Assembly (NCBI RefSeq): GCF_039542055.1
Contig: NZ_BAABHK010000002.1
Span: 806,001-870,000, forward strand
Reading direction: 5' to 3'
DNA from: Actinoallomurus vinaceus
GTDB taxonomy: Bacteria; Actinomycetota; Actinomycetes; Streptosporangiales; Streptosporangiaceae
DNA length: 64,000 nucleotides
Position 1 is the first letter of the stretch. Each line of letters starts with the position of its first letter. Shown here piece after piece: positions 46,436-55,823 of this stretch. The notes beneath the pieces are model-generated. The model saw only the letters and a list, made by a program, of their open reading frames with translations. It made no database searches and had not been told where the DNA came from. The translations under genes were made by a program, and so were the position numbers.

Positions 46436-46482
46436 ACATCGGATGTATCTATTGACCTTGATTCGCATGCGCGGTACACCTC
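46436..46482 (+). promoter_or_regulatory. Operator palindrome and promoter of the GH3 gene
   Basis: ATACATCGGATGTAT (46436-46450) is a perfect 15-bp palindrome. It is followed at once by TTGACC (46454-46459) and, 17 bp later, TACACC (46477-46482), a plausible -35/-10 pair. The GH3 start is 30 bp downstream. The position suggests repression or activation at the -35 by a GntR- or LacI-type regulator. Confidence 0.55.
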
Positions 46483-46512
46483 TCTTGACCGAGACCGGCC
46501 GTAGGAGGCCTC

Positions 46513-48567
46513 GTGCGCAAGACCCTTTTCGCCCTGGCGACGTCCGCCCTCCTCCTCGGCGTCACGGCTGTGCCGTCCCGCGCGGCGCCTGCCCGGCCGT
46601 GGATGGACCGTTCCCTGTCGCCGCAGAAGCGGGCCGAACTGCTGGTGGCACGGATGACGCTCGACGAGAAGGTCCTCGAGATCCACATGCTCGACGTGCC
46701 GGACCATCCACGCGAGGTGGCGGGCATCGAGCGGCTCGGCATCCCGGCCCTGAAGATCACCAATGGGCCGGCGGGCGCCGGGCCGGGCGACAGCAGCACG
46801 GCTCAGCCGGCGACCGCGCTGCCCGCGGCGCTCGGGATGTCCGCGTCGTGGGATCCGCAGGTGGCAGCGGCCTTCGGCCGGGTGGCCGGCCAGGAGGTCG
46901 CGGACCGCGGAGAGGGGCTCATCGAGGCGCCCGGTCTGAACATCACGCGCGTGCCGCGCAACGGCCGCAACTTCGAGTACCTCGGCGAGGATCCCTACCT
47001 CGCCGCGCGCATGGTGGTCCCGGAGGTCCGCGGCATCCAGGCCCAGGGCGTCATCGCCGAGATCAAGCACTACGCGGCCAACAACCAGGAGACGGACCGC
47101 AAGACGATCAACGAGGTCATCGACGAGCGCGCGCTGCGGGAGATCTACCTGCCCGCGTTCGAGGCCGCGGTGACGCGGGGCCGGGCCGGCGCGGTCATGT
47201 GCGCCTACCCGAGCGTCAACGGGCAGTTCGGCTGCGAGAACACCCACCAGCTGAAGGACGTGCTCCGCGGCGAATGGGGCTTCGACGGCTTCGTCCAGTC
47301 CGACTACACCGCGAACCACAGCACGGTCGCGTCGGCGCTGGCCGGGCTGGACCTGGACATGAAGCACGTCAACTACGGCGACGCGACCAAGGCCGCCGTC
47401 CTCGGCGGGCAGCTCGACGAGTCGGTCGTCGACCGCATGCTCGTACGCCGGTTCGCGCAGATGTTCCGCTTCGGGCTCTTCGAGCATCCGCGCACGCCCA
47501 CGCCGATCCCGGCACAGCGGGACGGCGCGGTCGCCCGGTCGATCGCCGAGCAGAGCGCGGTCCTGCTCAAGAACAGCGGCGGCCGGCTGCCGCTGCGCGG
47601 GGTGCGCTCCGTCGCGGTGATCGGACCGTACGCGGGCGCGGCGCACACCGGCGGCGGCGGAAGCTCGGCCGTGACGCCGCTCTACACGGTCTCCCCGGTC
47701 GACGGGATCAAGAGCAAGGGCGTGGCCGTGACGTACGCCGACGGCACCGACCCGGCGGCCGCCGCGGCGCTCGCCAAGGCCGCCGACGTCGCCGTCGTCA
47801 TGGTCGGCAACAAGGACAAGGAGGGCGGCGACCGGCCGAACCTGTCGCTGCCCGACGGCCAGGACAAGCTCGTGTCCGCCGTCGCCGCGGCCAACCCGCG
47901 GACGGTCGTGGTCCTGAAGACCGGCGGTCCGGTGCTGATGCCGTGGCTCGACCAGGTCCCCGCCGTCCTCGAGGCGTGGTACCCGGGCGAGGAGGACGGC
48001 AACGCCGTCGCCGACCTCCTGTTCGGCGACGCGGACCCGTCGGGCAAACTGCCCATGACCTTCCCGAAGGCCGAGAACGAGACGGCGGCGAACACGCCGC
48101 AGCAGTACCCGGGCGTGAACGGCACCGCGACCTACTCCGAGGGACTCGACGTCGGCTACCGCTGGTACGACGCGCACGGCGTGACACCGCGGTTCCCGTT
48201 CGGCTACGGCCTGTCGTACACGACCTTCGCCGTCGGTCACCTGAGCGTGTCCCCGCAGGGCCGGGTCGCGACCGTCGACGTCACCAACACCGGCACGCGT
48301 GCCGGCGCCGACGTCGTTCAGCTCTACCTCGCGTCGCCCGCGTCCGCCGGCGAGCCACCGCGCCGGCTCGCCGGATTCGCGAAGGTCACGCTGCGGCCCG
48401 GCCAGACCCGGCACGTGACGATCGGGCTCGACGCCCGCTCCTTCTCCGTCTGGGACACCGCGGCGGGCCGCTGGACCACGGTCCCGGGCCGGTACACCCT
48501 CTACGCGGGCGACTCCTCGCGCGACCTGCCTCTGCACGCGACCGTCACGGTTCGAGGGTCGCGATGA
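46513..48567 (+). CDS. Secreted GH3-family beta-glycosidase
   Basis: 684 residues from GTG 46513 (AGGAGG-like GTAGGAGG upstream). Signal peptide KTLFALATSALLLGVTAV with cleavage near SRA-AP (about 24-25). The GH3 N-domain follows; catalytic Asp264 lies in FDGFVQSDY, and IKHYAANNQE and KDVLRGEWGFDG are family blocks. The C-terminal alpha/beta sandwich (SAVLLKNSGGRLPLRGVRSV) and a fibronectin-III-like end (DVTNTGTRAGADVVQLYLAS) complete the fold. GH3 enzymes remove terminal beta-glucose, xylose or related residues from oligosaccharides. Sugar specificity not predictable here. Export suggests action on polymer breakdown products. Confidence 0.92.
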   Translation: MRKTLFALATSALLLGVTAVPSRAAPARPWMDRSLSPQKRAELLVARMTLDEKVLEIHMLDVPDHPREVAGIERLGIPALKITNGPAGAGPGDSSTAQPATALPAALGMSASWDPQVAAAFGRVAGQEVADRGEGLIEAPGLNITRVPRNGRNFEYLGEDPYLAARMVVPEVRGIQAQGVIAEIKHYAANNQETDRKTINEVIDERALREIYLPAFEAAVTRGRAGAVMCAYPSVNGQFGCENTHQLKDVLRGEWGFDGFVQSDYTANHSTVASALAGLDLDMKHVNYGDATKAAVLGGQLDESVVDRMLVRRFAQMFRFGLFEHPRTPTPIPAQRDGAVARSIAEQSAVLLKNSGGRLPLRGVRSVAVIGPYAGAAHTGGGGSSAVTPLYTVSPVDGIKSKGVAVTYADGTDPAAAAALAKAADVAVVMVGNKDKEGGDRPNLSLPDGQDKLVSAVAAANPRTVVVLKTGGPVLMPWLDQVPAVLEAWYPGEEDGNAVADLLFGDADPSGKLPMTFPKAENETAANTPQQYPGVNGTATYSEGLDVGYRWYDAHGVTPRFPFGYGLSYTTFAVGHLSVSPQGRVATVDVTNTGTRAGADVVQLYLASPASAGEPPRRLAGFAKVTLRPGQTRHVTIGLDARSFSVWDTAAGRWTTVPGRYTLYAGDSSRDLPLHATVTVRGSR

Positions 48568-48767
48568 CGCGGGACTGATCGTCGACCTGCGGACGCGGGC
48601 GTACGGCCGCCGTGGTCGGCCGGGCGACGGGTGGTCCGCACGGCCGGCATGAGATCGGCCGGAAGGCGGTCCTGGGCTCGGTGCGGTGAGTGCTGTGATA
48701 GATGATGCACTGATATCGCCGTACCGAGTCCCCCGCCGCCGCAGGACGGCGGCTAGCGAGGAGCCCC

Positions 48768-50441
48768 ATGGATTTCGACGTCATCGTCGTCGGAGCCGGC
48801 CTGGCCGGTCTCGTGGCGGCCCACGAGCTCACCTCCCGTGGCAGGAAGGTCGCTCTGCTCGATCAGGAGAACGCCGCCAACCTCGGCGGCCAGGCGTTCT
48901 GGTCGTTCGGCGGGCTGTTCCTGGTCGACTCGCCGGAGCAGCGGCGCATGAGGGTGAAGGACTCCCTGGAGCTGGCCTGGAACGACTGGCAGGGCAGCGC
49001 CCAGTTCGACCGTGTCGAGGACGAGGACTCCTGGGCGGTTCGCTGGGCACGTTCGTACGTCGAGTTCGCCGCCGGGGAGAAGCGTTCGTGGCTGGCGAGC
49101 CACGGCATCCAACTGCTGCCGACGGTCGGCTGGGCCGAGCGCGGTGATCTGCGGGCGGACGGGCACGGCAACTCGGTGCCGCGCTTCCACATCGCCTGGG
49201 GCACCGGCACGGGCGTGGTGGCGCCGTTCGCGCAGAGCGCCCATCGAGCGGCCGCCGCCGGAACGCTGACCTTCCGCCACCGGCACCGGGTCGACGAGCT
49301 CATCGTCGAGGCGGGCGCCGTGACGGGGGTGCGCGGCGTCCTGCTGGCCGACGACTCCGCGCCGCGCGGCGTGACCTCCAACCGTGAGGTGGCCGGGGAG
49401 TTCGAGCTCACCGCCCAGGCCGTCATCGTCACGGCGGGTGGGATCGGCGCGAACCATGACCTGGTGCGCCGCTACTGGCCGGAGCGGCTGGGCCGCGCGC
49501 CCGAACGGATGGTCACGGGGGTGCCGGCCCACGTCGACGGGCGCATGCTCGACATCACCGAGGCCGCCGGCGCGCGGCTGGTCAACCGCGACCGCATGTG
49601 GCACTACACCGAGGGCATCCAGAACTGGGATCCGATCTGGCCCGGCCACGGCATCCGCATCCTGCCCGGCCCGTCGTCGCTGTGGTTCGACGCCCTCGGC
49701 CGGCGGCTGCCGGACCCCTGCCTGCCCGGGTACGACACGCTCAGCACCCTGCGGCACCTGCGGACCACCGAGGACATCGCCGCCTACGACCATTCCTGGT
49801 TCATCCTCACCCAGAAGATCTTGGAGAAGGAGTTCGCCCTGTCGGGCTCGGAGCAGAACCCCGACATCACCAGCGGCGACCGTAAGGCGTTCATGCGCGA
49901 GCGGCTGCTGAGCAAGGGCGCGCCCGGGCCGGTGGACGCGTTCAAGCGGCACGGCGCGGACTTCGTCGTCGCCGACACCCTGGACGACCTCGTCGCCAAG
50001 ATGAACGCGCTCACCGACGAACCGCTCCTGGACACGGCCGTGCTGCGCCGCCAGATCCAGGCGCGGGACTCCCAGATCGCCAACTCCTACAGCAAGGACG
50101 CCCAGATCCAGGGCATCCGCAACTCGCGGCGCTACCTCGGCGACCGGCTCGGCCGCACCGCCACGCCGCACCGGATCCTCGACCCCGCTGCCGGGCCGCT
50201 GATCGGGGTCAAGCTGCACATCCTCACCCGCAAGACGCTCGGCGGCATCCAGACCGACCTGGACTCCCGGGTCCTGGGCGCCGACGGGCAGCCGATCGAG
50301 GGACTGTACGCCGCGGGCGAGGTCGCCGGTTTCGGCGGCGGCGGGATGCACGGCTACAACGCCCTGGAAGGGACCTTCCTCGGCGGCTGCCTGCTGTCCG
50401 GACGCCGGGCCGGCCGCGCCGCCGCCGAACAGATCGCCTGA
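48768..50441 (+). CDS. FAD-binding dehydrogenase (KstD/fumarate-reductase-like)
   Basis: 557 residues. The N-terminal FAD motif GAGLAG is at 9-14, LGGQAFWSFGGLFLV next, and the C-terminal GLYAAGEVAGFGGGGMHGYN loop is typical of the 3-ketosteroid dehydrogenase/fumarate reductase flavoprotein group. The WARSYVEFAAGEKRSWLASH and MWHYTEGIQNWDPIW regions match a conserved actinomycete subfamily annotated only as FAD-binding dehydrogenase. The electron acceptor and substrate are unknown; with no steroid genes nearby, a steroid role is not supported. RBS GCGAGGAG precedes ATG 48768. Confidence 0.88.
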   Translation: MDFDVIVVGAGLAGLVAAHELTSRGRKVALLDQENAANLGGQAFWSFGGLFLVDSPEQRRMRVKDSLELAWNDWQGSAQFDRVEDEDSWAVRWARSYVEFAAGEKRSWLASHGIQLLPTVGWAERGDLRADGHGNSVPRFHIAWGTGTGVVAPFAQSAHRAAAAGTLTFRHRHRVDELIVEAGAVTGVRGVLLADDSAPRGVTSNREVAGEFELTAQAVIVTAGGIGANHDLVRRYWPERLGRAPERMVTGVPAHVDGRMLDITEAAGARLVNRDRMWHYTEGIQNWDPIWPGHGIRILPGPSSLWFDALGRRLPDPCLPGYDTLSTLRHLRTTEDIAAYDHSWFILTQKILEKEFALSGSEQNPDITSGDRKAFMRERLLSKGAPGPVDAFKRHGADFVVADTLDDLVAKMNALTDEPLLDTAVLRRQIQARDSQIANSYSKDAQIQGIRNSRRYLGDRLGRTATPHRILDPAAGPLIGVKLHILTRKTLGGIQTDLDSRVLGADGQPIEGLYAAGEVAGFGGGGMHGYNALEGTFLGGCLLSGRRAGRAAAEQIA

Positions 50442-50447
50442 CCGCCG

Positions 50448-50510
50448 GACCGGCCCGGCACGACGTCGCGTCGCAGGAACGTTCTCGGCCTCAGTCGTGC
50501 CGGGCCGGTC
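50448..50510. terminator. Long inverted repeat between convergent flavoprotein and enolase genes
   Basis: Perfect 17-bp arms (50448-50464 with 50494-50510) with a 29-nt loop in the 90-bp convergent gap. A likely bidirectional terminator. Confidence 0.7.
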
Positions 50511-50531
50511 GCGTGCGAAAAGCGGTCGGCG

Positions 50532-51668
50532 TCAACAGAACGCCAGGGAGCCGTCCGGGCGGGTCGGCACCCGGCGTTCCCAGTGCACGTAGTCGTCCTC
50601 TGCCAGGGCCGCCTCGTCGATGGTGACCCCCCAGCCGGGACGGTCGGGCCGCAGTTCGAGGTGCCCGTCGACCGGGACGTACGGGTCGGGGCACCAGCTC
50701 GTCGTCTCGGGTTTGTACTCGAGGATCGAGAAGTTGCTGCAGGCCGCGGCGAAGTGGACGTTGTGGGCGGTGGCCAGCGGGCCCATCGGGTTGTGGGGCG
50801 CCAGCATGACGTTGAAGGTCTCGGCGATGGTCGCGATGCGCCGCATCTGGGAGACCCCGCCCACCACGCAGATGTCGGGCTGGACGATGTCCGCGCCGCC
50901 GTGGGTGAGCAGCTGGAGGAACTCGTGCGGGGAGTACAGGCTCTCGCCGGTCGCGAGGGGGACCTGGAGCTCGCCGCGCAGACGTCCCCAGGAGGCGAAG
51001 TGCTCGGGGCGGATCGGCTCCTCGAGGAACAGCGGGTCCATCGGCGCCAGCGCGTTGCCCAGCTGGACCGCCTGGTAGGGCTCGAAGATCTTGGCGTGGG
51101 CGTCGAAGGCGAAGTCGAACTCCCGGGGGCAGCTCCGCCTGACCTCCTGCGCCCATTCGGCCGCCTCGGCGACGACGAGGCCCCACCGTTCGGCGTGCAG
51201 GTCGCTTCGGAACGGGCTGAGCTTGAATGCGGTGAAGCCGTACCGCTCGTGCAGTTCGACGGTCCGCCGCCGGCAGTCATCGGGGTCGGGCGCGGAGTAC
51301 AAGCCGCAGTAGACGCGCACCCGGTCCCGTACGGCGCCGCCGAGCACCTGGTAGACCGGGACGCCGAGCGCCTTCGCGGTGATGTCCCACAGCGCGTGGT
51401 CGATGGCGGCGATCGCCGCCAGCCCGAGCGCCCCCTGCGGGAACCGCGCGGTGCGGATCAGGAGTTGCGACAGGTACTCCACGCGCCGGGGATCCTCACC
51501 ACGGATCTGCCCGCCGAGATAGTCCAGCAACGGGACGAGCGCCAGGTCGGGACCGTGGTTGTACGCCTCGCCCCACCCGCTGACGCCCTCGTCGGTGTCG
51601 ACGCGCAGCAGGACCCGGGGCCGTTCCCCGACGCGCTGGACGAACGAGCGGAGACCGCTGATCTTCAT
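50532..51668 (-). CDS. Enolase-superfamily sugar-acid dehydratase (galactonate dehydratase-like)
   Basis: 378 residues from ATG 51668, which overlaps the upstream TGA (ATGA). Mandelate racemase/muconate lactonising enzyme features: the capping loop, TAFKLSPF, metal ligands in FDFAFDAHAKI and LFLEEPI and GESLYS, and APHNPMGPLATAHN. The DAH motif after the first ligand and HNPMGP are characteristic of acid-sugar dehydratases such as D-galactonate dehydratase. It removes water from a sugar acid to give a 2-keto-3-deoxy acid. The adjacent DapA-family enzyme would cleave or further process that product. Confidence 0.88.
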   Translation of the reverse strand: MKISGLRSFVQRVGERPRVLLRVDTDEGVSGWGEAYNHGPDLALVPLLDYLGGQIRGEDPRRVEYLSQLLIRTARFPQGALGLAAIAAIDHALWDITAKALGVPVYQVLGGAVRDRVRVYCGLYSAPDPDDCRRRTVELHERYGFTAFKLSPFRSDLHAERWGLVVAEAAEWAQEVRRSCPREFDFAFDAHAKIFEPYQAVQLGNALAPMDPLFLEEPIRPEHFASWGRLRGELQVPLATGESLYSPHEFLQLLTHGGADIVQPDICVVGGVSQMRRIATIAETFNVMLAPHNPMGPLATAHNVHFAAACSNFSILEYKPETTSWCPDPYVPVDGHLELRPDRPGWGVTIDEAALAEDDYVHWERRVPTRPDGSLAFC

Positions 51669-52612
51669 GAGGCCACCGCGCGGCCCGCCGACGGCAGGGG
51701 CAGGAGATCGTCGGTCCGGGTCCAGTCGGCGATGATCCGGGCGACCACCTGTCGTTCCCGCTCGGGCAGGACCGTGCTGGGGGGCCGGACCGAGCGGTCG
51801 CACAGGCCGAGCTGGTGCATGGCCTCCTTCACGACGCTGACGTTGTTGGCGCCCCGGTCGACCGCCCGCAGGTGCTCGAACTGCGCGATCTCCTGGAGCA
51901 TCCGCTCCGCCTGGGCGTAGTTCCCCTCGCGGAGCGCGTCCCGGAGGCGCAGTGAGAAGGCGGGGTTGACGTTCACCAGTCCGGAGGTGAAGCCCTCGGC
52001 GCCGTGAACGGCATAGGACAGGGCGTACGGCTCGGCGAGCCCGGCGATCCAGACGAACCGGTCGGCGCCCACCTCCATGCGCAGCTGCGCGAACCGATTC
52101 ACGTCCGCCACCGCGTACTTCAGGGCGATCACGTTGGGGCACAGGTCACCCAGCCGCGTCAGCAGGTCGGCGTCCACCCAGACGTTCCGCACGTAGAGGA
52201 CCAGGCCCATGTCGGGCAGCGCGTCGGCGATCGCCCGGTGGTAGTCGAGCCAGCCCTCGGCCGAGACGTACGGGTGGACGGGCTGGTGAACCATGACCAT
52301 CCGGATGCCGCAGGCGGCCGCGTGGCGGGCCTCCTCGACGGCGGTGGCGACGTCGTGGCCGACCCCGGCGAGCAGGTGCGCCTCACCGTTCACGGCCTCC
52401 GCCGCGGCGGTGAGGAGCCGGAGCCGTTCGTCGGCGCTCAAGGCGTAGAACTCGCCGGTGTTGCCGTTCGGGGTGAGCACGCCCACGCCGGCGTCGACCA
52501 GACGTCGCAGCAACACCTTGTACAGCTCGACATCGGGCACTCCGTCGGCGTACGGCGTCACCGGGATGGCGACCACGTCGCGCAGCGCCTGCGAGAGCTC
52601 ACCGAACTTCAC
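51665..52612 (-). CDS. DapA/NAL-family aldolase or dehydratase
   Basis: 315 residues. Class I aldolase barrel: PNGNTGEFYALS in place of the common TTGE loop, catalytic Tyr140 (LVLYVRNVW) and Schiff-base Lys165 (VIALKYAVAD). In this context it probably acts on the 2-keto-3-deoxy sugar acid made by the enolase-family enzyme, either by aldol cleavage to pyruvate plus an aldehyde or by a 5-dehydro-4-deoxyglucarate dehydratase-type reaction. It overlaps its downstream gene by 4 bp and the upstream GntR gene by 14 bp, a tightly coupled operon. Confidence 0.88.
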   Translation of the reverse strand: MKFGELSQALRDVVAIPVTPYADGVPDVELYKVLLRRLVDAGVGVLTPNGNTGEFYALSADERLRLLTAAAEAVNGEAHLLAGVGHDVATAVEEARHAAACGIRMVMVHQPVHPYVSAEGWLDYHRAIADALPDMGLVLYVRNVWVDADLLTRLGDLCPNVIALKYAVADVNRFAQLRMEVGADRFVWIAGLAEPYALSYAVHGAEGFTSGLVNVNPAFSLRLRDALREGNYAQAERMLQEIAQFEHLRAVDRGANNVSVVKEAMHQLGLCDRSVRPPSTVLPERERQVVARIIADWTRTDDLLPLPSAGRAVAS

Positions 52613-53273
52613 GACCGACCTCCTTGATCTGGCGGATCGCCCGCTCCCGGAACGCGCTGATGTGCTGCAGCACGAGCCGGGCCGCCTCTTCCGCCTGCCC
52701 GCTCGAAGCCGCCTCGAGGATCTCCCGGTGCTCGCGCGCCTCGTCCTCCCAGGAGGGACGCTGCGCCCAGGCGTTGACCGAGATCAGGGCGGTCTGCTCG
52801 CGCAGCTGGTCCAGCATCCCGACCAGGACGTCGTTGTCGCAGTCCGTGTACAGCGCGCGGTGGAAGTCGCGGTTCGCCAGGCTGCGCGCCACCTCGTCCT
52901 GAGCGTTGTCGGCGGCCTCCAGGGCCTCCCGGGCGAGCCGGCCGCCCTTCTGCAGCCCAGCCTCGACGCTCCGCTGCACCGCGACCGGCTCGATCAGGCA
53001 CCGTGCGTCGAACACGTTACGGGTGAGGCGCTCATCGACCGTACGCACCGCCGCCCCGCTGTAGTCGCTCATGGTGACCAGGCCAGCACCACTGAGGGTC
53101 TTGAGCGCCTCTCGCACCGGGGTCTTGGAGACGCCGAAGCGGGCGGCGAGCTCCGCCTCCACCAGCGGACGGCCGGCCGGCAGTTCGCCGCTCAGGATGC
53201 CGCGACGCAGCGCCTCGAGAACCAGGCCGGTCCTCGAAGACGGCTTGATCGCGCCCAATGCTGTCTCGCTCAC
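52599..53273 (-). CDS. GntR/FadR-subfamily transcriptional regulator
   Basis: 224 residues from GTG 53273. The winged helix (ILSGELPAGRPLVEAELAAR, FGVSKTPVREALKTL) is followed by an all-helical FCD ligand domain with DFHRALYTDCDNDVL and EHREILEAASSG, whose His/Asp residues usually bind a metal and a carboxylate ligand. FCD regulators of sugar-acid pathways respond to the acid substrate or keto-deoxy acid. It is the first gene of the operon with the aldolase and dehydratase, and divergent from an ABC importer; two palindromes in between are probable operators. Confidence 0.9.
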   Translation of the reverse strand: MSETALGAIKPSSRTGLVLEALRRGILSGELPAGRPLVEAELAARFGVSKTPVREALKTLSGAGLVTMSDYSGAAVRTVDERLTRNVFDARCLIEPVAVQRSVEAGLQKGGRLAREALEAADNAQDEVARSLANRDFHRALYTDCDNDVLVGMLDQLREQTALISVNAWAQRPSWEDEAREHREILEAASSGQAEEAARLVLQHISAFRERAIRQIKEVGREVR

Positions 53274-53439
53274 CCACACTCCTTCGCTTCGACCGACGCC
53301 CCGACGGCGTCTCCGTGGCGGCCACCGAATGGATCATCGCACCGGCCGGCACGCGATGCCGGTCGTACGAGGAGCGGGGGGCTGCCGCACCCCTGACGCG
53401 CTGATCCCGGGGCGTCGAGTTTGACCCTACCAGGTGTCT

Positions 53440-53481
53440 CATATTTCGTATATGTTGTGCCGTCATATCGTATGCCATACG
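53440..53481. promoter_or_regulatory. Two GntR-type operator palindromes upstream of the sugar ABC operon
   Basis: CATATTTCGTATATG (53440-53454, arms CATAT/ATATG) and CGTATGCCATACG (53469-53481, perfect 6-bp arms, one central base) lie 58-99 bp before the binding-protein start in an AT-rich patch. FadR/GntR proteins bind short GTAT-N-ATAC-like palindromes, so the divergent regulator probably controls the importer. Confidence 0.62.
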
Positions 53482-53538
53482 GTTGCGGAACGTCATCGCG
53501 AGACGCGCAGTCCGCGGTCAACGAGAGGGAGAGCAGCG

Positions 53539-54894
53539 ATGAAGCGGCAGCACAACCAGGCCGTGGCCCTCAGTACCACCGGTCTTCCCCGGCGCGGCTT
53601 CCTCCGAACGGCGGCGGGAATCGGCGTCGCGGCGGGCCTCGGATCGACGCTGAGCGCCTGCGGCGGCTCGGGTGGTTCCGGCGGCACCGTCACTCTGCAC
53701 CTGTGGGACACCGACACGCGCCCGGAGCGCACCGCCAACCTCAGGAAGCTGATCTCGATGTTCGAGGCCAAGAACCCCGGCATCCGCATCAACTACCTGG
53801 GGCTGCCCACCGACCAGTACATGCAGAAGATCAACACCGCGATCGCCACCCGCTCGACCCCGGACCTGCTCACGCCGAAGGCGTCCGACATCGCCGCCCT
53901 CGTGGCGCAGAAGGCCCTCGCTCCCCTTGACGATCGCCTGAAGGCGGCCGGCCTCGAGCAGCAGATCTCCCCGCAGATGCTCAAGTCCTCCCGGGCCGCC
54001 GCCCCCGACGGCAAGCTCTACCTGACGCCGGCCACCAGCCTCGCGGACGTCATCTACTACCGGGCCGACTGGTTCAAGCAGGCGAACCTGAAGCCGCCGG
54101 CCACCTGGGCGGACTTCGACGCGGCCGCCCGGCGCCTCACGAACGCGTCCGCGGGCCGCTTCGGCTACACGCTGCGCGGCGGCAACGGCTTCTTCGCCCA
54201 GCTGGTGGAGATGGTCTATCCCCGCGCGGGCGTGTCCACGTTCTACCGCGCGGACGGCACCTGCACGCTCGACGACCCGGCGGTCATCAGCGCCTGTGAG
54301 GCCTACGTCGCCCTGTTCGGCAAGCAGACCGCGCGCAGCGACCTCACCGCCGACTTCAAGGCCATGGTGGCCCAGTTCGGCAAGGGCGGCGCCGGCATGC
54401 TCAGCCACAGCGTCGGCTCCTACCCCAACCACGTCGCCGCCCTGGGGGCCGACAAGGTCGGCGTCGTCGCGCCCTTCCCCGCCACGGGCCACCAGGTGCT
54501 GACCGGCTGGATGACCACCGGGTTCGCGATGTTCAAGGCGAGCAAGCACCAGGACGCGGCGTGGAAGTTCCTCGCCTACACCATGGAGCAGGAGGGCAAC
54601 AGCTTCTGGGCCCAGAAGTCCGGCTACCTCCCCGGCAACAAGGCGGTCGCCCAGGAGAAATGGGTGACCGAGAACAAGGCCCTCAAGGCGGCCATGGACG
54701 CCTCCTCCGCGCCGGGCGCCGTGACGCTGGAGCAGCCGTACTACCTGCCGGAGTTCTCCACCATCACCACCACCGACCTGCTCCCGCAGTGGCAGAAGGT
54801 CCTGCAGGGCGGCCTGTCGTCCCGCGACTTCCTCACCGCCGCCGCGGCCTCCCTCACGAAGGCCAAGAGCAAGTACGGCAAGGAGCACGGATGA
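53539..54894 (+). CDS. ABC sugar-importer substrate-binding lipoprotein
   Basis: 451 residues from ATG 53539 (GAGGGAGAG upstream). A twin-arginine-like LPRRGFLRTAAG leads to lipobox LSAC with Cys41 as lipidation site, so the protein is tethered outside the membrane. The mature part is a family-1 extracellular solute-binding fold (LHLWDTDTRPERTANLRKLI, VIYYRADWFKQANLKPPATW, GWMTTGFAMFKASKHQDAAW). First gene of a three-gene importer unit. Context (sugar-acid enzymes, GntR) suggests a uronate- or aldonate-containing ligand. Confidence 0.9.
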   Translation: MKRQHNQAVALSTTGLPRRGFLRTAAGIGVAAGLGSTLSACGGSGGSGGTVTLHLWDTDTRPERTANLRKLISMFEAKNPGIRINYLGLPTDQYMQKINTAIATRSTPDLLTPKASDIAALVAQKALAPLDDRLKAAGLEQQISPQMLKSSRAAAPDGKLYLTPATSLADVIYYRADWFKQANLKPPATWADFDAAARRLTNASAGRFGYTLRGGNGFFAQLVEMVYPRAGVSTFYRADGTCTLDDPAVISACEAYVALFGKQTARSDLTADFKAMVAQFGKGGAGMLSHSVGSYPNHVAALGADKVGVVAPFPATGHQVLTGWMTTGFAMFKASKHQDAAWKFLAYTMEQEGNSFWAQKSGYLPGNKAVAQEKWVTENKALKAAMDASSAPGAVTLEQPYYLPEFSTITTTDLLPQWQKVLQGGLSSRDFLTAAAASLTKAKSKYGKEHG

Positions 54895-55823
54895 GCGCGA
54901 CGGCCGGACCGATCCGCCGTAAGAGGACCGCGGGCGCCCGGTTGTTCGGGCCGCCCGCCGCCCATCCCTATCTGCTGATCGCACCGGCGGTCGTGCTGGT
55001 CGCGGTCTTCCTCCTCTATCCGGTCCTCAGCGTCTTCTGGGAGAGCCTGCAGCACCACAACCTCACCCGCCCCCTCGACGACGGCTTCGCCGGCCTCGAC
55101 AACTACCGGAAGATGCTCTCCGACGGCCTGTTCTGGCGGAGCCTGCGCTTCACCGGTCAGTGGGTGGTCGTCGAGGTGGGGCTGCAGTTCGCCCTCGGCC
55201 TGGCGCTGGCGCTGGTGCTGAACCGCACCTTCGTCGCCCGCGGAATGGCCCGGGCCCTCGCCTTCAGCCCGTGGGCGGTGTCCGGCATCCTGACCACGAC
55301 GATCTGGCTCCTGCTCTACAACCCCACCACCGGGGTCGGCCACTACCTGGCGTCCATGGGCATCGGTGAGTACGGGACGTCGCTGCTCTCGGACCCGGGC
55401 ACCAGTTTCTGGGCCCTGGTCATCGCCGAACTGTGGAAGGGCATCCCCTTCTTCGCCATCCTCATCCTCGCCGACCTCCAGTCGGTGCCGACCGAGCTGT
55501 ACGAGGCCGCGGACGTCGACGGCGCCGGAGTGCTCCAGAAGTTCCGGGCGGTGACCTGGTCGCACATCCGCAAGGCCGTCGTCGTCGCCACGCTGCTGCG
55601 GGCGGTCTGGGAGTTCAACAACGTCGACCTGCTGTACACCATGACCGCCGGCGGTCCGGCGAACTCGACCACCACGCTGCCGCTCTACGTGGCCCAGACC
55701 GCCATCCACGGCCAGAACTTCGGGTACGGGTCCGCGCTCACCGTCGCGGCGTTCCTGGTGCTGACCTTCGCGTCCCTGGTCTACCTGCGCATCAGCAAGA
55801 CGAACTTCGAGGAGGGCAAGTGA
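54891..55823 (+). CDS. ABC sugar-importer permease 1
   Basis: 310 residues from ATG 54891, overlapping the binding-protein TGA. MalF/UgpA-type: six hydrophobic segments beginning PYLLIAPAVVLVAVFLLYPV, and the cytoplasmic EAA loop LYEAADVDGAGVLQKF that docks the ATPase. Ends GTGA-overlapping with the next permease. Confidence 0.92.
   Translation: MSATAGPIRRKRTAGARLFGPPAAHPYLLIAPAVVLVAVFLLYPVLSVFWESLQHHNLTRPLDDGFAGLDNYRKMLSDGLFWRSLRFTGQWVVVEVGLQFALGLALALVLNRTFVARGMARALAFSPWAVSGILTTTIWLLLYNPTTGVGHYLASMGIGEYGTSLLSDPGTSFWALVIAELWKGIPFFAILILADLQSVPTELYEAADVDGAGVLQKFRAVTWSHIRKAVVVATLLRAVWEFNNVDLLYTMTAGGPANSTTTLPLYVAQTAIHGQNFGYGSALTVAAFLVLTFASLVYLRISKTNFEEGK

Noticed and set aside
46443..48578. 711-residue plus-strand frame overlapping GH3
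   Set aside because: Different frame from the GH3 protein and Arg-rich without motifs.
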